Origin: Lachnospiraceae bacterium
GTDB lineage: Bacteria > Bacillota > Clostridia > Lachnospirales > Lachnospiraceae
Direction of reading: 5' to 3'
NCBI GenBank assembly: GCA_022787145.1
Contig: JALFVM010000016.1
Location: 1 to 39,160 of the forward strand
DNA length: 39,160 nucleotides
Part shown: piece by piece, positions 15,259-23,749 of the stretch
Position numbering within the stretch: the first letter of the stretch is position 1
How the letters are laid out: every line of letters starts with the position of its first letter
Made by a program: the position numbers and the translations under genes
Notes under the pieces: model-generated
What the model saw: only the letters and a program-made list of their open reading frames with translations
Database searches by the model: none
Told to the model about the DNA's origin: nothing

Positions 15259-16032
15259 CTAATTTCCACATTCAATACTGATTTCATTAAAGATATGCAT
15301 GATATCTTCTACTTTTACTTCCTGTTTCTCCTCTCCCACCTTATCAAGCACTACTTTGCCTTCATGCATCATCACAAGGCGGTCGCCGTACTCCACTGCA
15401 TAGCGCAGATTGTGTGTAACCATAATTGTCGTCACATGTTTTTCCCTCACAATCTGGCCGGTCAGCTTCATGATAATCTCCGCAGTCTTCGGGTCAAGCG
15501 CCGCTGTATGCTCATCCAAAATCAGGAAATCAATCGGCGTCATCGTAGACATCAGAAGCGAGAGTGCCTGACGCTGACCTCCGGACAGTGATCCAACCTT
15601 CGTATAAAGTTTATCCTCAAGTCCCAGGTTTAAGGGACGAAGCATTTCCTTATAGGCATCAATTTTCTTGCGATTCGTTCCTCTTGTGAGGTTAAAGGGT
15701 TTTCCCTTGTTATCTGCAATCGACAGATTTTCCAGAATATTCATGCTCGGGCAGGTTCCTTTGGATGGATCCTGAAAGACGCGCCCGATTTTCTTATGGC
15801 GAAGGAATTCCTTCTTATAAGTAATGTCCTCTCCATTGATCAGCACCTTTCCCATATCCACACGAAGACTTCCGCAGATGAGATTAAGCATTGAGGTTTT
15901 TCCTGAGCCATTGCTTCCGACTACGGAGACAAACTGTCCATCCTCAACCTGGAAATTGAAATCCTCAAACAGGCACATCTCATTGACGGTTCCCGGATTG
16001 AAATATTTATTTACATGAGCCAGTTCCAGCAT
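15259..16032 (-). CDS. trpZ: ABC transporter ATP-binding protein (TrpXYZ-like, probable tryptophan importer)
   Basis: This 257-residue ATPase energises the importer encoded with the next two genes. It has Walker A GSNGSGKTS (about 39-47), the Q-loop in VFQDPSKGT, signature SLSGGQRQAL, Walker B FLILDEHTA and the switch His in VTHNLRYAV. The EHTAALDP Walker B form, with His after Glu, is typical of the TrpZ-like subfamily. The ATG at 16032 has AAGGGGG 8 nt upstream; a GTG one codon earlier is an alternative. It overlaps no gene but follows the permease stop by 3 nt, so translation is probably coupled. Substrate is inferred from the T-box at the head of the operon. Confidence 0.88.
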   Translation of the reverse strand: MLELAHVNKYFNPGTVNEMCLFEDFNFQVEDGQFVSVVGSNGSGKTSMLNLICGSLRVDMGKVLINGEDITYKKEFLRHKKIGRVFQDPSKGTCPSMNILENLSIADNKGKPFNLTRGTNRKKIDAYKEMLRPLNLGLEDKLYTKVGSLSGGQRQALSLLMSTMTPIDFLILDEHTAALDPKTAEIIMKLTGQIVREKHVTTIMVTHNLRYAVEYGDRLVMMHEGKVVLDKVGEEKQEVKVEDIMHIFNEISIECGN

Positions 16033-16035
16033 CAC

Positions 16036-16905
16036 TTATTCCCCCTTTCTGTCCATGGCAACCACCAGTATGAGCAAGAACAACACGGCTGTTACCAGTT
16101 TCAGATCGCTTGATTCCAAGCCCAGACTGATGGCAAGTGCCACGCAGGCTTTGTACAGGATTGAGCCGATCACAACACTGGAAGTCACACGCAGAAACGT
16201 TGCTTTTTTGAAAAGGCTGGTTCCAATAATAACACTGGCCAGACCGATAACGACCGTTCCGGTTCCCACGGAAATATCAAAAAATCGCTGCTGCTGCGCA
16301 AACACACAGCCGCTTAAGGTCACCAGACCATTGGAAATCGCCAGTCCGACAATCTTCACCAGTCCTTTATCCACACCAAGAGAAGTCAGAAGTGTCGGAT
16401 TGTCTCCAACTGCACGAAGCAGAAAACCGGATTTTGTTCTCATATAGGCATCCAGCAGATATTTGCATACCATCACAACGAGAAATACCACAATCACTGT
16501 TGTATAAGGGGCAAGTGCTGCCGGAACAACCGTGTTAAGAAAATGGTTGTTGAAAATTGTTTCTTCATTATAAATAGGAAAGTTTGCTTTCCCGGCAATC
16601 CGAAGATTGACCGTATACAAAGCAGTCATCATAATGATTCCAGAAAGCAAATCGCGAACTTTTAACTTCACGTGAATAATTCCTGTCAGCATTCCTACAA
16701 AAGCACCGATCACAAAACAGACCGGCAGCGTCAAAATCGGAGCAATTCCCTTACTGATCAATACCACAGTAACGGCAGCTCCCAAAGGGAAGCTGCCATC
16801 TACGGTCAAATCAGGAAAGTCCAGTATTTTATAAGTAATATACACACCCAAAGCCATGATCGCGTAGATCATACCCTGTTCTAATACGCTTAATAGCAGT
16901 GCCAC
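16036..16905 (-). CDS. trpY: ABC transporter permease (TrpXYZ-like)
   Basis: The 289-residue membrane protein has eight to ten hydrophobic segments and the branched-chain/ribose-type permease character: an N-terminal QGMIYAIMALGVYITYKI helix and the cytoplasmic coupling stretch RTKSGFLLRAVGDNPTLLTSLGVD. It forms the channel of the importer with the flanking ATPase and lipoprotein. The start is a GTG, well placed 7 nt after GGAGGTAC. It ends 3 nt before the ATPase gene. PF04392-type binding proteins with this kind of permease are the TrpXYZ family known from streptococci and clostridia. Confidence 0.88.
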   Translation of the reverse strand: MALLLSVLEQGMIYAIMALGVYITYKILDFPDLTVDGSFPLGAAVTVVLISKGIAPILTLPVCFVIGAFVGMLTGIIHVKLKVRDLLSGIIMMTALYTVNLRIAGKANFPIYNEETIFNNHFLNTVVPAALAPYTTVIVVFLVVMVCKYLLDAYMRTKSGFLLRAVGDNPTLLTSLGVDKGLVKIVGLAISNGLVTLSGCVFAQQQRFFDISVGTGTVVIGLASVIIGTSLFKKATFLRVTSSVVIGSILYKACVALAISLGLESSDLKLVTAVLFLLILVVAMDRKGE

Positions 16906-16938
16906 GCCTGTACCTCCATCATCTTTTCTCAGAGTTTT

Positions 16939-18000
16939 TTATTCTACCGTAATTTCTTCAAACACTTCATCGGCATCTGCCACAAAGTCATCGGCAATCT
17001 CCATACCGATCTTGTCTGCTGCCGCTGTATTGACATAGCAACTGGACTCAGAAATCATCTCAAACGGCATTTCACTCGCTTTTGCCTCTCCCTTGAGCAC
17101 TTTTGCAGCCATCTTACCAGTCTGTTCGCCAAGGCTCACATACTCAATGCCCATAGAAGCAACACAACCAGCTTTTACCTGCTCTACCTCACTTCCGTAA
17201 ACAGGAATGTTATTTTTGTTTGCTGCGTCAATGACTGTCTGCAATGCAGATACAACCGTGTTATCTGTCAGGTTGGAAATACAGTCTACCTTTCCAGCCA
17301 GATCAGCTGCTGCCATCGCAACGTCTGCGATTGTATTGATTCCCTTGTCTACGATTTCAAAATCATAATTGCCAGCCAGTTCTTTGTACTCTGCAATTGC
17401 GCTCTCAGAGTTTGTCTCACTTGTTGTATACAGAATACCGATTTTCTTTGCCTCCGGCTGTAACTCGCGAATCATCTTTAACTGATCTTCAATCGGAAGC
17501 TTATCCGAAGTTCCGGTTACCTCGCCGACCGGTGTGCCGTCTTCTTTGGCAAGCTCTGCTGCAACCGGATCGGTAACAGCTGTGTAAATAACAGGAATGC
17601 CTGCCTTAGAAGCGGAATTAAAAGCAGTCATCGCACTCGGAGTTGCGATACCACAGATCAGATCCACTTTCTTGGATACATAGCTGTCTGCAATCGTGCT
17701 TGCCGTAGACATATCGGTCTGTGCATTGTCAAACAGCACTTCCAGATTTTCACCTTCTACGATTCCTTCTTCTGCAAGGCCTTTCAGGAATCCTTCTTTA
17801 CAGTTATCCAAAGAACCGTGCTCAGCAAACTGAGAAATTCCGATTACATAAGAATCCCCTGTGGTTTCTTCTGCATCTGCTGTTTCTTCTGTTGTTTCTG
17901 TCGCTGCGCTATCAGTCTTTTCTGCGCTTCCTCCGCATCCCACCAGAAGTCCTGCTGCCATTACTGTTGCCATAAACATTGCGATTACTTTCTTTTTCAT
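16939..18000 (-). CDS. trpX: ABC transporter substrate-binding lipoprotein (TrpX-like)
   Basis: The 353-residue protein has a lipoprotein signal (MKKKVIAMFMATVMAAGLL with lipobox VGC, Cys at 22), a Thr/Glu-rich spacer to about residue 48, then a two-lobe periplasmic-binding fold beginning YVIGISQFAEHGSLDNCKEG. The IPVIYTAVTDPVAAELA and GILYTTSETNSESA segments are characteristic of the ABC_sub_bind (PF04392) family. It is the first gene of the operon, directly after the tryptophan T-box, so it should capture tryptophan or a close precursor outside the membrane. AGGAG lies 9 nt before the ATG. Confidence 0.9.
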   Translation of the reverse strand: MKKKVIAMFMATVMAAGLLVGCGGSAEKTDSAATETTEETADAEETTGDSYVIGISQFAEHGSLDNCKEGFLKGLAEEGIVEGENLEVLFDNAQTDMSTASTIADSYVSKKVDLICGIATPSAMTAFNSASKAGIPVIYTAVTDPVAAELAKEDGTPVGEVTGTSDKLPIEDQLKMIRELQPEAKKIGILYTTSETNSESAIAEYKELAGNYDFEIVDKGINTIADVAMAAADLAGKVDCISNLTDNTVVSALQTVIDAANKNNIPVYGSEVEQVKAGCVASMGIEYVSLGEQTGKMAAKVLKGEAKASEMPFEMISESSCYVNTAAADKIGMEIADDFVADADEVFEEITVE

Positions 18001-18049
18001 TTCTTTAATCTCCTTTACTCTTTGTTTTCTTTATATGAGATTTCCTATA

Positions 18050-18325
18050 AGAATAAAAGAAACCGCCCCAAGCAAAAGCTTGAGACGGTAATAAAAATCC
18101 TTATTATCGCGGTACCACTCAAATTGACGAATCGTCCACTCTATCATGTACTACTATACATGCCTGGTTGATAACGGGTCAGGTTCCCGCCGACGCCTAC
18201 TGTAATTCGGGCCAGCCTCAAAAGTCCATTCAGTCAATGACTTCATACTGTCTTCCACCAACGACAGCTCTCTGAAAATCCATCCTTCGACCTACTACTC
18301 TTTCTCACAGGTTTCTCATATGACT
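18050..18325 (-). ncRNA. T-box leader with UGG (Trp) specifier
   Basis: The minus strand shows the stem I features GAGAAAGAGTAGTA and CAGAGAGCTG...GTTGGTG. The specifier loop reads TGAA-TGG-ACTTTTGAG with TGG at 18226-18228. The T-box proper is GAGTGGTACCGCG (near 18108-18120). The terminator is a 12-bp stem (18078-18089 with 18062-18073) and TTTT loop followed by a T-rich run. Uncharged tRNA-Trp should stabilise the antiterminator and switch on the importer. The specifier is read from position in the conserved context. Confidence 0.92.
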
Positions 18326-18331
18326 GACTTT

Positions 18332-18359
18332 ATTGTAGCACTTCACTAAAAAAAGTCAA
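18332..18359 (-). promoter_or_regulatory. Promoter of the T-box operon
   Basis: TTGACT (18354-18359) and TACAAT (18332-18337) on the minus strand with a 16-bp spacer. Confidence 0.8.
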
Positions 18360-18402
18360 TAGTTTTTTTCAAATTCAGAACGATTTACTCATCGGGAAGT
18401 TT

Positions 18403-18435
18403 CAGTTCACAATAACGTAGTGACATGTAAACAGC
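18403..18435. repeat. Dispersed repeat, internally deleted copy E
   Basis: On the minus strand CTGTTTACATGTCAC joins directly to TACGTTATTGTGAACTG. These match both arms of copy A, but the about 24-bp core with GCGAGGT is missing. It lies just past the ABC permease stop. Confidence 0.55.
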
Positions 18436-18439
18436 GACA

Positions 18440-20506
18440 TCAAGGTTCTTCCTTCAAAATACTGCACTCCACCAGTTCCGTGCCGCCATCGGATCTGCGA
18501 ACACTCACATCTGCCGAACTCGACAGTTCGGTATCCTGCCAGAACGTCACACAATCACGTCGCACAAGTTTCGGAGCCAATCTTTCGATATCCTCCTTCT
18601 CTGTGTAAACCGTCTTTCCTTCCGTCGTACCTGTGTCACTGAATTTCCAAATCGTAATCTGCTCAATCTTACTGCTGTCGATCGTGCTTTGCAGTGTATA
18701 TCCCATCTCCTTCAGCACTGCCAGTGTATTCGTAAAAGTTGGATAAATATAGACACTCTCATTCCACTCATAAGAATTCTCCGGAAACTTCAAAAATGGA
18801 TCCACATACCGGTATCCTGAATTGTATCCAAGCGATGACAAATCCACATTGTAGTTGATAAGTCCCACCGGTATTCCCTCGCGAATCTGTGTGCTGTTCA
18901 TGTTCTTCAAATCCTCTTTGAGTGCATTCACCAGCTCATAGCGATCTTCGTCCTTCTCAGAAAACAGCGTAATCATCGACTCACTCGCACTCAGATACAT
19001 CGCACCAATCTTACTGTCCTCCACCTGAGTAAGAGGGAAATAGCTCTCCACCAGTTCCGGATAATCGTACAGCTTTTCTGCTGACTCACGTATTTCCTCC
19101 AGCGGAACACTGTACTGGCGATAAACCTTCTTTCCATTCTTGCACTCATAGCAGACATAGACAAAAAAGGTTCGTCCGATATACTCTTTCTCCTGAAACG
19201 ATTTTTCCGTCAGCTGCTGTGCGATGCCATACAGCTCGTCATCGCAGCCAAGCTTCATGTGATCCAGACGATCTTTTGTGGAAATGCTGCTTCCTCCCAT
19301 CTGGAAACCACTCACCTCTATACTGATGTTTGTAATCTGCTCCTGTTTTGGAAGGTAGGAATCATAGCCAACCAGATCAAACCGAAAGACTGTAATCACA
19401 GCAGCTGCCGCTGCAGCCGAAATCAAAAGCGAACCTTTGCCTGCAAAAATCTTTTTGATATCCAGATAATATACCATCTGCACCACAGCATAGGACAAAA
19501 GCAGTCCAAATACATAGCCGAAAATCGTCCAGAGATCATGATCCTGCCCGTCCAGAGAACCAAAGAACGCCGCACTCGCCAGTGTCAGTATTGCCACAAC
19601 AAAGATACGAATAACTGTCGCCGGTTTGTGAAATGCCATGGAGTTTCCAGCCGCCTCTGAACTTCTTCTGCGGTAAACTTCCACATCCAAAAGCAAAATC
19701 AATACCGCCACAACGGCTGCCGCCGCCAAAGAAATCCAGCCGCTTGGGTTTGTCAGTTTATTACTCACCACATATGCCCAGCTTAAAGGACTTCCGTACT
19801 TTGCAATCGACCAGAGTTCTGCTCTGCCCACAACCAACGTCATACAAAATGTATCAAAATATTTTGCCGCATACCCCTCCAGAAGCAGCGCCAAAGCCGG
19901 TATGTATACAAAAAGTACTACCGTTCCGCAGATGCCGACAAGCACTCTTCCCGTCAAGAGCATGGCAAGTGCAGCCAGTGCATACGACAGCAGGAAAAAG
20001 ACAAAGCCCGCCAAAACAGATATCCATCCGGCACCAAATGCTTTCATTGTAAATGCCCCGCGCAAAACACCGACAACCATCAACAGCAGCATAAACGCCA
20101 CTGCCGGAATCAGATAATCAGCAATCCCGATCGTCACCTGCGCCAGCAGAAGCTTTTCTCTGCGAATCGGCAGGCTGTGATAAAAATCAACTCTTTTTCG
20201 TGCATGCAGATAGGAAAATCCCTGAATCGCACAGAGGACACCAAGTGCCATGCCCACGCATAAAATCGCCATCAGACAGCCAGAAATAATCTCCGAAGAA
20301 CCGCCGCTCACGCTGTCATAAAACACGTTTTTCAGAACCTGTGGAAGATTCTTCTTTCCCTCTCCCCATCTCATCGTATTATCGAGATTAATCATCCCCA
20401 TAACAGGGTACACCATAAAATACGCCAGACAGGAAACTGCAAACACCCAAATCTGCTTTTTCCACAATTCCTTCCATACATTAAAGGATAATGTTCTTGA
20501 TCTCAT
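18440..20506 (-). CDS. ABC-2-type permease of a GntR-linked exporter cassette
   Basis: The 688-residue protein has an N-terminal membrane part with about ten helices (first near WVFAVSCLAYFMVYPV, last near residues 355-375). A soluble extracytoplasmic domain of about 300 residues follows, with no recognisable catalytic motif. Size and layout resemble the large clostridial permeases encoded with YtrA-type regulators. It pairs with the ATPase encoded upstream. The ATG at 20506 is preferred because GGAGGTGG lies 9 nt upstream; it overlaps the ATPase gene by 26 bp. A longer frame to 20566 has no ribosome site. The substrate is unknown; envelope stress, lipid or peptide export are possibilities only. 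Confidence 0.83.
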   Translation of the reverse strand: MRSRTLSFNVWKELWKKQIWVFAVSCLAYFMVYPVMGMINLDNTMRWGEGKKNLPQVLKNVFYDSVSGGSSEIISGCLMAILCVGMALGVLCAIQGFSYLHARKRVDFYHSLPIRREKLLLAQVTIGIADYLIPAVAFMLLLMVVGVLRGAFTMKAFGAGWISVLAGFVFFLLSYALAALAMLLTGRVLVGICGTVVLFVYIPALALLLEGYAAKYFDTFCMTLVVGRAELWSIAKYGSPLSWAYVVSNKLTNPSGWISLAAAAVVAVLILLLDVEVYRRRSSEAAGNSMAFHKPATVIRIFVVAILTLASAAFFGSLDGQDHDLWTIFGYVFGLLLSYAVVQMVYYLDIKKIFAGKGSLLISAAAAAAVITVFRFDLVGYDSYLPKQEQITNISIEVSGFQMGGSSISTKDRLDHMKLGCDDELYGIAQQLTEKSFQEKEYIGRTFFVYVCYECKNGKKVYRQYSVPLEEIRESAEKLYDYPELVESYFPLTQVEDSKIGAMYLSASESMITLFSEKDEDRYELVNALKEDLKNMNSTQIREGIPVGLINYNVDLSSLGYNSGYRYVDPFLKFPENSYEWNESVYIYPTFTNTLAVLKEMGYTLQSTIDSSKIEQITIWKFSDTGTTEGKTVYTEKEDIERLAPKLVRRDCVTFWQDTELSSSADVSVRRSDGGTELVECSILKEEP

Positions 20507-21383
20507 ATCCTGCCACCTCCGTTTCGCTGATAAAGATTTCCTCCAGAGACAATGGAATGATTTCACTAAAGATCGGATCTGCCGCCTCCACGCGATTCAT
20601 AATCTCCGTTCTCGTTCCTCTCGCCGTGATCATCAAAAGAGAACCCTGTCTGTGATATTTCAGCACTTCCAGCTCTTTCAGAAGCTGTTCCTCTCTCGTC
20701 TCATCCGGTACCACACACTGTACCTTGTGAAGGTGGAATTTCATATCTTCCAAATCCTTCGACAACAAAATACCGCCCTCATGCAAAAGCCCCACATGCT
20801 CACAGATATCCTCAAGTTCTCTAAGATTGTGGGAAGCAATCACCGGAGTAAACTCCCGGCTGCAAATCTCGCTGGCAAACAGACTCTTCACTGCCTGACG
20901 CATCACTGGGTCAAGCCCGTCGAACGTCTCATCACACAGCAGATATTTGGTGCAGGCACTCAGCCCCAAAATCACACTGAGCTGCTTTTTCATACCCTTG
21001 GAAAAAGTATGGATTCTGCGCTTCTCGTCCAGCCCGAACTGCTTCATCATTTTCTTAAAACGCGCCCGATCAAATTCCGGATAGATAAAGCTGTAATACT
21101 GTGCCATTTCTTTCGGTGTGGAATTTGAAAAGAAATAGGCATCGTCTGAAATATAAAACAGACGGGATTTGATATCTTCTGACTCATACACCGGTTTTCC
21201 GTCTACCTGAATGGTGCCGCTGTCCGGACAGATGATTCCACTGATCATACGAAGCAGGGTGCTCTTTCCCGCTCCGTTCGTTCCCACCATTCCAAACACT
21301 TCACCTTCCCGGATATTGAGGGTCACATTTTTTACCGCCTGTACGTCAGCATAGCGTTTGTTCACATCCTGTATCCGTATCAT
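20481..21383 (-). CDS. ABC transporter ATP-binding protein (YtrB-like)
   Basis: The 300-residue ATPase has Walker A GTNGAGKST (about 34-42), a diverged signature FSKGMKKQL in place of LSGGQ, Walker B LLCDETFDGLDP and switch His in ASHNLRELED. The diverged signature with C-terminal extension is typical of ABC-2 exporters driven by GntR-type regulators. It overlaps the GntR gene by 4 nt (ATGA) and the permease start by 26 nt, showing tight translational coupling. It acts on the cytoplasmic face of the permease. Confidence 0.9.
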   Translation of the reverse strand: MIRIQDVNKRYADVQAVKNVTLNIREGEVFGMVGTNGAGKSTLLRMISGIICPDSGTIQVDGKPVYESEDIKSRLFYISDDAYFFSNSTPKEMAQYYSFIYPEFDRARFKKMMKQFGLDEKRRIHTFSKGMKKQLSVILGLSACTKYLLCDETFDGLDPVMRQAVKSLFASEICSREFTPVIASHNLRELEDICEHVGLLHEGGILLSKDLEDMKFHLHKVQCVVPDETREEQLLKELEVLKYHRQGSLLMITARGTRTEIMNRVEAADPIFSEIIPLSLEEIFISETEVAGYEIKNIIL

Positions 21384-21751
21384 ACGTTTTCCTCCTCATA
21401 CATCTTGCTGATTTGTTCCGTCATTTCCTGTTTTGTAATTCCCAGCGCCTTTCCCTGGTGCACAAGTTTGGATAATTCTCCGTAATAAAGTTTCTTCTTC
21501 TCTTCCATCATCTTCAGGTCCGGAGAAACAAAATTCCCCCGCCCTTTGATCGGGTAAATGAATCCCTGCTGCTCCAGCACCGCATAGGCTCTCTGAATCG
21601 TATTAGGATTAATCGACAGCTCCATCGCCAGCTTTCTTACCGACGGAAGCTGGCTGTTCGGTTCCAGAACGCCTTTGATGATAAGCATCTGAAACTTCTC
21701 CACGATCTGCTCATACAAAGGCCGTCGATCCTGATAGTCAATGATAATCAT
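21380..21751 (-). CDS. GntR-family transcriptional repressor (YtrA subfamily)
   Basis: The 123-residue protein has an N-terminal winged helix-turn-helix (about 8-75; LPSVRKLAMELSINPNTIQRAYAVLE and GFIYPIKGRGNFV). Only a short helical tail follows, lacking a large effector domain. This is the layout of the YtrA subgroup, which usually represses its own operon with an ABC transporter. The first gene of the three, it overlaps the ATPase start by 4 nt. A perfect 15-bp inverted repeat just downstream of the -10 is the likely binding site. Confidence 0.92.
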   Translation of the reverse strand: MIIIDYQDRRPLYEQIVEKFQMLIIKGVLEPNSQLPSVRKLAMELSINPNTIQRAYAVLEQQGFIYPIKGRGNFVSPDLKMMEEKKKLYYGELSKLVHQGKALGITKQEMTEQISKMYEEENV

Positions 21752-21781
21752 CGCATTCTCCTTTCCTTCATTTTTTCTTGC

Positions 21782-21818
21782 ATACTAAGTGTACTATTTA
21801 TCTTAGTACACTTAGTAT
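21782..21818. promoter_or_regulatory. Operator of the GntR/ABC operon (perfect inverted repeat)
   Basis: Arms of 15 bp (ATACTAAGTGTACTA and its complement) are separated by 7 bp. The right arm covers the -10 hexamer. Length and position fit a GntR dimer site giving autorepression. Confidence 0.85.
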
Positions 21819-21842
21819 AATAAAAAAGCTGACCGAAGTCAA
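21814..21842 (-). promoter_or_regulatory. Promoter of the GntR/ABC operon
   Basis: TTGACT (21837-21842) and TATACT (21814-21819) on the minus strand with a 17-bp spacer. Confidence 0.85.
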
Positions 21843-21873
21843 CTCTTTTATCATAATATTTTTTCCGTTACAA

Positions 21874-21961
21874 CGGAGATGGGGAGATTTGAACTCCCGC
21901 GCCGGTTACCCGACCTACCGCATTTCGAGTGCGGACCCTTCAGCCACTTGGGTACATCTCC
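21874..21961 (-). tRNA. tRNA-Ser (anticodon CGA)
   Basis: An 88-nt cloverleaf on the minus strand. The acceptor stem pairs GGAGATG with CATCTCC. The anticodon stem CCGCA/TGCGG holds the loop CTCGAAA, giving anticodon CGA. A long variable arm (class II, as in tRNA-Ser) follows, then a T arm with GTTCAAATC. CCA is not encoded. Confidence 0.95.
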
Positions 21962-22004
21962 AGAACGTTTATATTCTACCACATTTGGAAGAAAAATGCA
22001 AAGT

Positions 22005-22655
22005 TTATATTTTTTCAATTTTATTACGAAGTTTTTGCATCTTTCGATCCAGGTCGGCAATCTCCTCCGAGTACTTTTTCAGCTCTCTTCCCACCTTTTC
22101 TGCTGCCGAGACATCTTTTTTATAAAGAAGCTGGTAATCCAGCACAGACCAAAAATCCATCGCAATCGTGCGAATCTGGATTTCCACACGTTTGGTCGAG
22201 ATATTCTGATCAAAATAAATCGGAATATCCACAATCAGATGCAGACTCATATAGCCGTTTTTCTTCGGTTTGGATATATAGTCCTTCTTTTTCACAAGCT
22301 GAATATCCTGCTGCTCCGTCAGAATATCTGCAATCTTATATACATCATCCAGAAACAGACATACAATCCTCACGCCAATCAGATCATTGAGCTTTTCACA
22401 AGCTGTTTTTAAATTCGGCTCCAGTCCTTTTCGCATCAGCTTTGCATAGATGCTTTCCGGCGTTTTCACCCTTCCGCTGACACTGCGCATAATCTCGCGG
22501 TTATATTTCATAGACATCTGCTCATCAATAATCTTTGCTTTTGCCTCCAGAATGCTGATGGCATACTGTGCCTGCAGCATATACTGATCTTTTTGCATCG
22601 CATTTCTTATATTTTCAATTTCCTGTTGTATGATACTCACCCCTTTGTGTCTCAT
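22005..22655 (-). CDS. Small alarmone synthetase ((p)ppGpp synthetase, RelQ/YjbM-like)
   Basis: The 216-residue protein is a single RelA/SpoT synthetase domain without a hydrolase or TGS domain. It has SVSGRVKTPESIYAKLMRKG (ATP-binding basic motif), LNDLIGVRIVCLF, DYISKPKKNGYMSLHLIV (GTP site) and VEIQIRTIAMDFWSVLDYQL. The C-terminal helix may mediate tetramer formation. Such enzymes make (p)ppGpp from GTP/GDP and ATP under envelope or nutrient stress. The ATG at 22655 is only about 9 nt from the expected transcript start and has AGGAA almost against it. A GTG five codons later is an alternative start. Confidence 0.9.
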   Translation of the reverse strand: MRHKGVSIIQQEIENIRNAMQKDQYMLQAQYAISILEAKAKIIDEQMSMKYNREIMRSVSGRVKTPESIYAKLMRKGLEPNLKTACEKLNDLIGVRIVCLFLDDVYKIADILTEQQDIQLVKKKDYISKPKKNGYMSLHLIVDIPIYFDQNISTKRVEIQIRTIAMDFWSVLDYQLLYKKDVSAAEKVGRELKKYSEEIADLDRKMQKLRNKIEKI

Positions 22656-22670
22656 TTCCTATATCTTTTT

Positions 22671-22699
22671 ATTTTATCAATCCCAGAACATTCTCACAA
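22671..22699 (-). promoter_or_regulatory. Probable promoter of the alarmone synthetase gene
   Basis: TTGTGA (22694-22699) and TAAAAT (22671-22676) on the minus strand with a 17-bp spacer. The leader would be very short. Confidence 0.5.
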
Positions 22700-22816
22700 G
22701 TCTTTCTTTGTTAATTTAAAGTAAAAACTATTGTTGCTCGCACTCCTTACTTTTTTGTTCTGAATACTTCTGTTGCTCATATACTGATATCAAATGATTT
22801 CAATGCAGGTATGACT

Positions 22817-23644
22817 ATGGACAAATGGAACTGGAAAAAAATGCTCGGCATGGTGCTGCTGCTTGTCGGTTCATTCGCGGCCGGAAGTCTCGCCGGCAAA
22901 CTCACCGCTTCCAATCAGGAATCACAAAAGGCTTCTGCAATTCTCTCCGCCGACGGTGACTGGGGATTAAGCTTTCCGGAAAACGGAAAACCTCCCGTCA
23001 CAAACGCCACCGTCGAAGAGCTAAAACAATACGATACATACTACATGGAAGATACACAGGAGAAAAAAATCTATCTAACCTTTGACTGCGGGTATGAAAA
23101 CGGAAACACAGAAACGATTCTGGATGCCCTCAAAAAACACAAGGCCCCCGCCACCTTCTTCGTCGTCGGACACTTCTTAAAATCAGAGCCAAATTTGATT
23201 CGGCGAATGGTCGAGGAAGGTCACATCGTCGGAAACCATACCTGGTCCCATCCGGATATGACAAAAATCTCCTCGTTAGATGCCTTTTCCAAAGAGCTCT
23301 CCCAGGTCGAAGAACTCTACAAGGAAACCACCGGCAAAGATATGGTGAAATTTTACCGTCCTCCGCAGGGAAAATACAGCACCCAAAATCTGAAAATGGC
23401 ACAGGAACTAGGCTACAAAACCTTTTTCTGGAGTCTTGCCTATGTAGACTGGAATCAAGATCAGCAGCCAACGCAGGAAGAAGCCTTTGACAAACTGTTA
23501 AACCGCGTCCACCCGGGTGCCATCGTCCTTCTTCACAATACCTCCTCCACCAATGGGCAGATTATGGATGAACTCCTGCAAAAATGGGAAGATATGGGCT
23601 ACACCTTCCACTCTCTCGAAGAACTTATTTCCGAGACCACTTGA
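22817..23644 (+). CDS. pdaA: Polysaccharide deacetylase (PdaA-like, delta-lactam formation)
   Basis: This 275-residue CE4 enzyme has an N-terminal membrane anchor or signal (about 9-27, LGMVLLLVGSFAAGSLAG). Motif 1 is LTFDCGYENG, the PdaA variant of TFDDG. Motif 2 is NHTWSHPDM (metal His pair), motif 3 RPPQGKYS, motif 4 FFWSLAYVDWN and motif 5 IVLLHNTSS. PdaA proteins remove the acetyl group from muramic acid in spore cortex, leading to muramic delta-lactam needed for germination. The ATG at 22817 is preferred because AGGT is 6 nt away; an ATG two codons earlier is directly against it. It is one of the few plus-strand genes here and stands alone. Confidence 0.9.
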   Translation: MDKWNWKKMLGMVLLLVGSFAAGSLAGKLTASNQESQKASAILSADGDWGLSFPENGKPPVTNATVEELKQYDTYYMEDTQEKKIYLTFDCGYENGNTETILDALKKHKAPATFFVVGHFLKSEPNLIRRMVEEGHIVGNHTWSHPDMTKISSLDAFSKELSQVEELYKETTGKDMVKFYRPPQGKYSTQNLKMAQELGYKTFFWSLAYVDWNQDQQPTQEEAFDKLLNRVHPGAIVLLHNTSSTNGQIMDELLQKWEDMGYTFHSLEELISETT

Positions 23645-23698
23645 AAAGAAGAGCCAGTGCAAACACTACAAACTTCCTGTTTTGCACTGACTCTTTTC
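23643..23698. terminator. Bidirectional terminator between pdaA and uvrB
   Basis: CAGTGCAAA pairs with TTTGCACTG, and the flanking AAAGA/GAG and CTC/TTTT blocks extend the stem. It starts on the pdaA stop codon and lies 50 bp from the uvrB stop, so it can serve both converging genes. Confidence 0.75.
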
Positions 23699-23749
23699 GT
23701 ATTAATCAACCGCTATAAAATCAAATATATACGGAAGTTCTCCCTCTTT

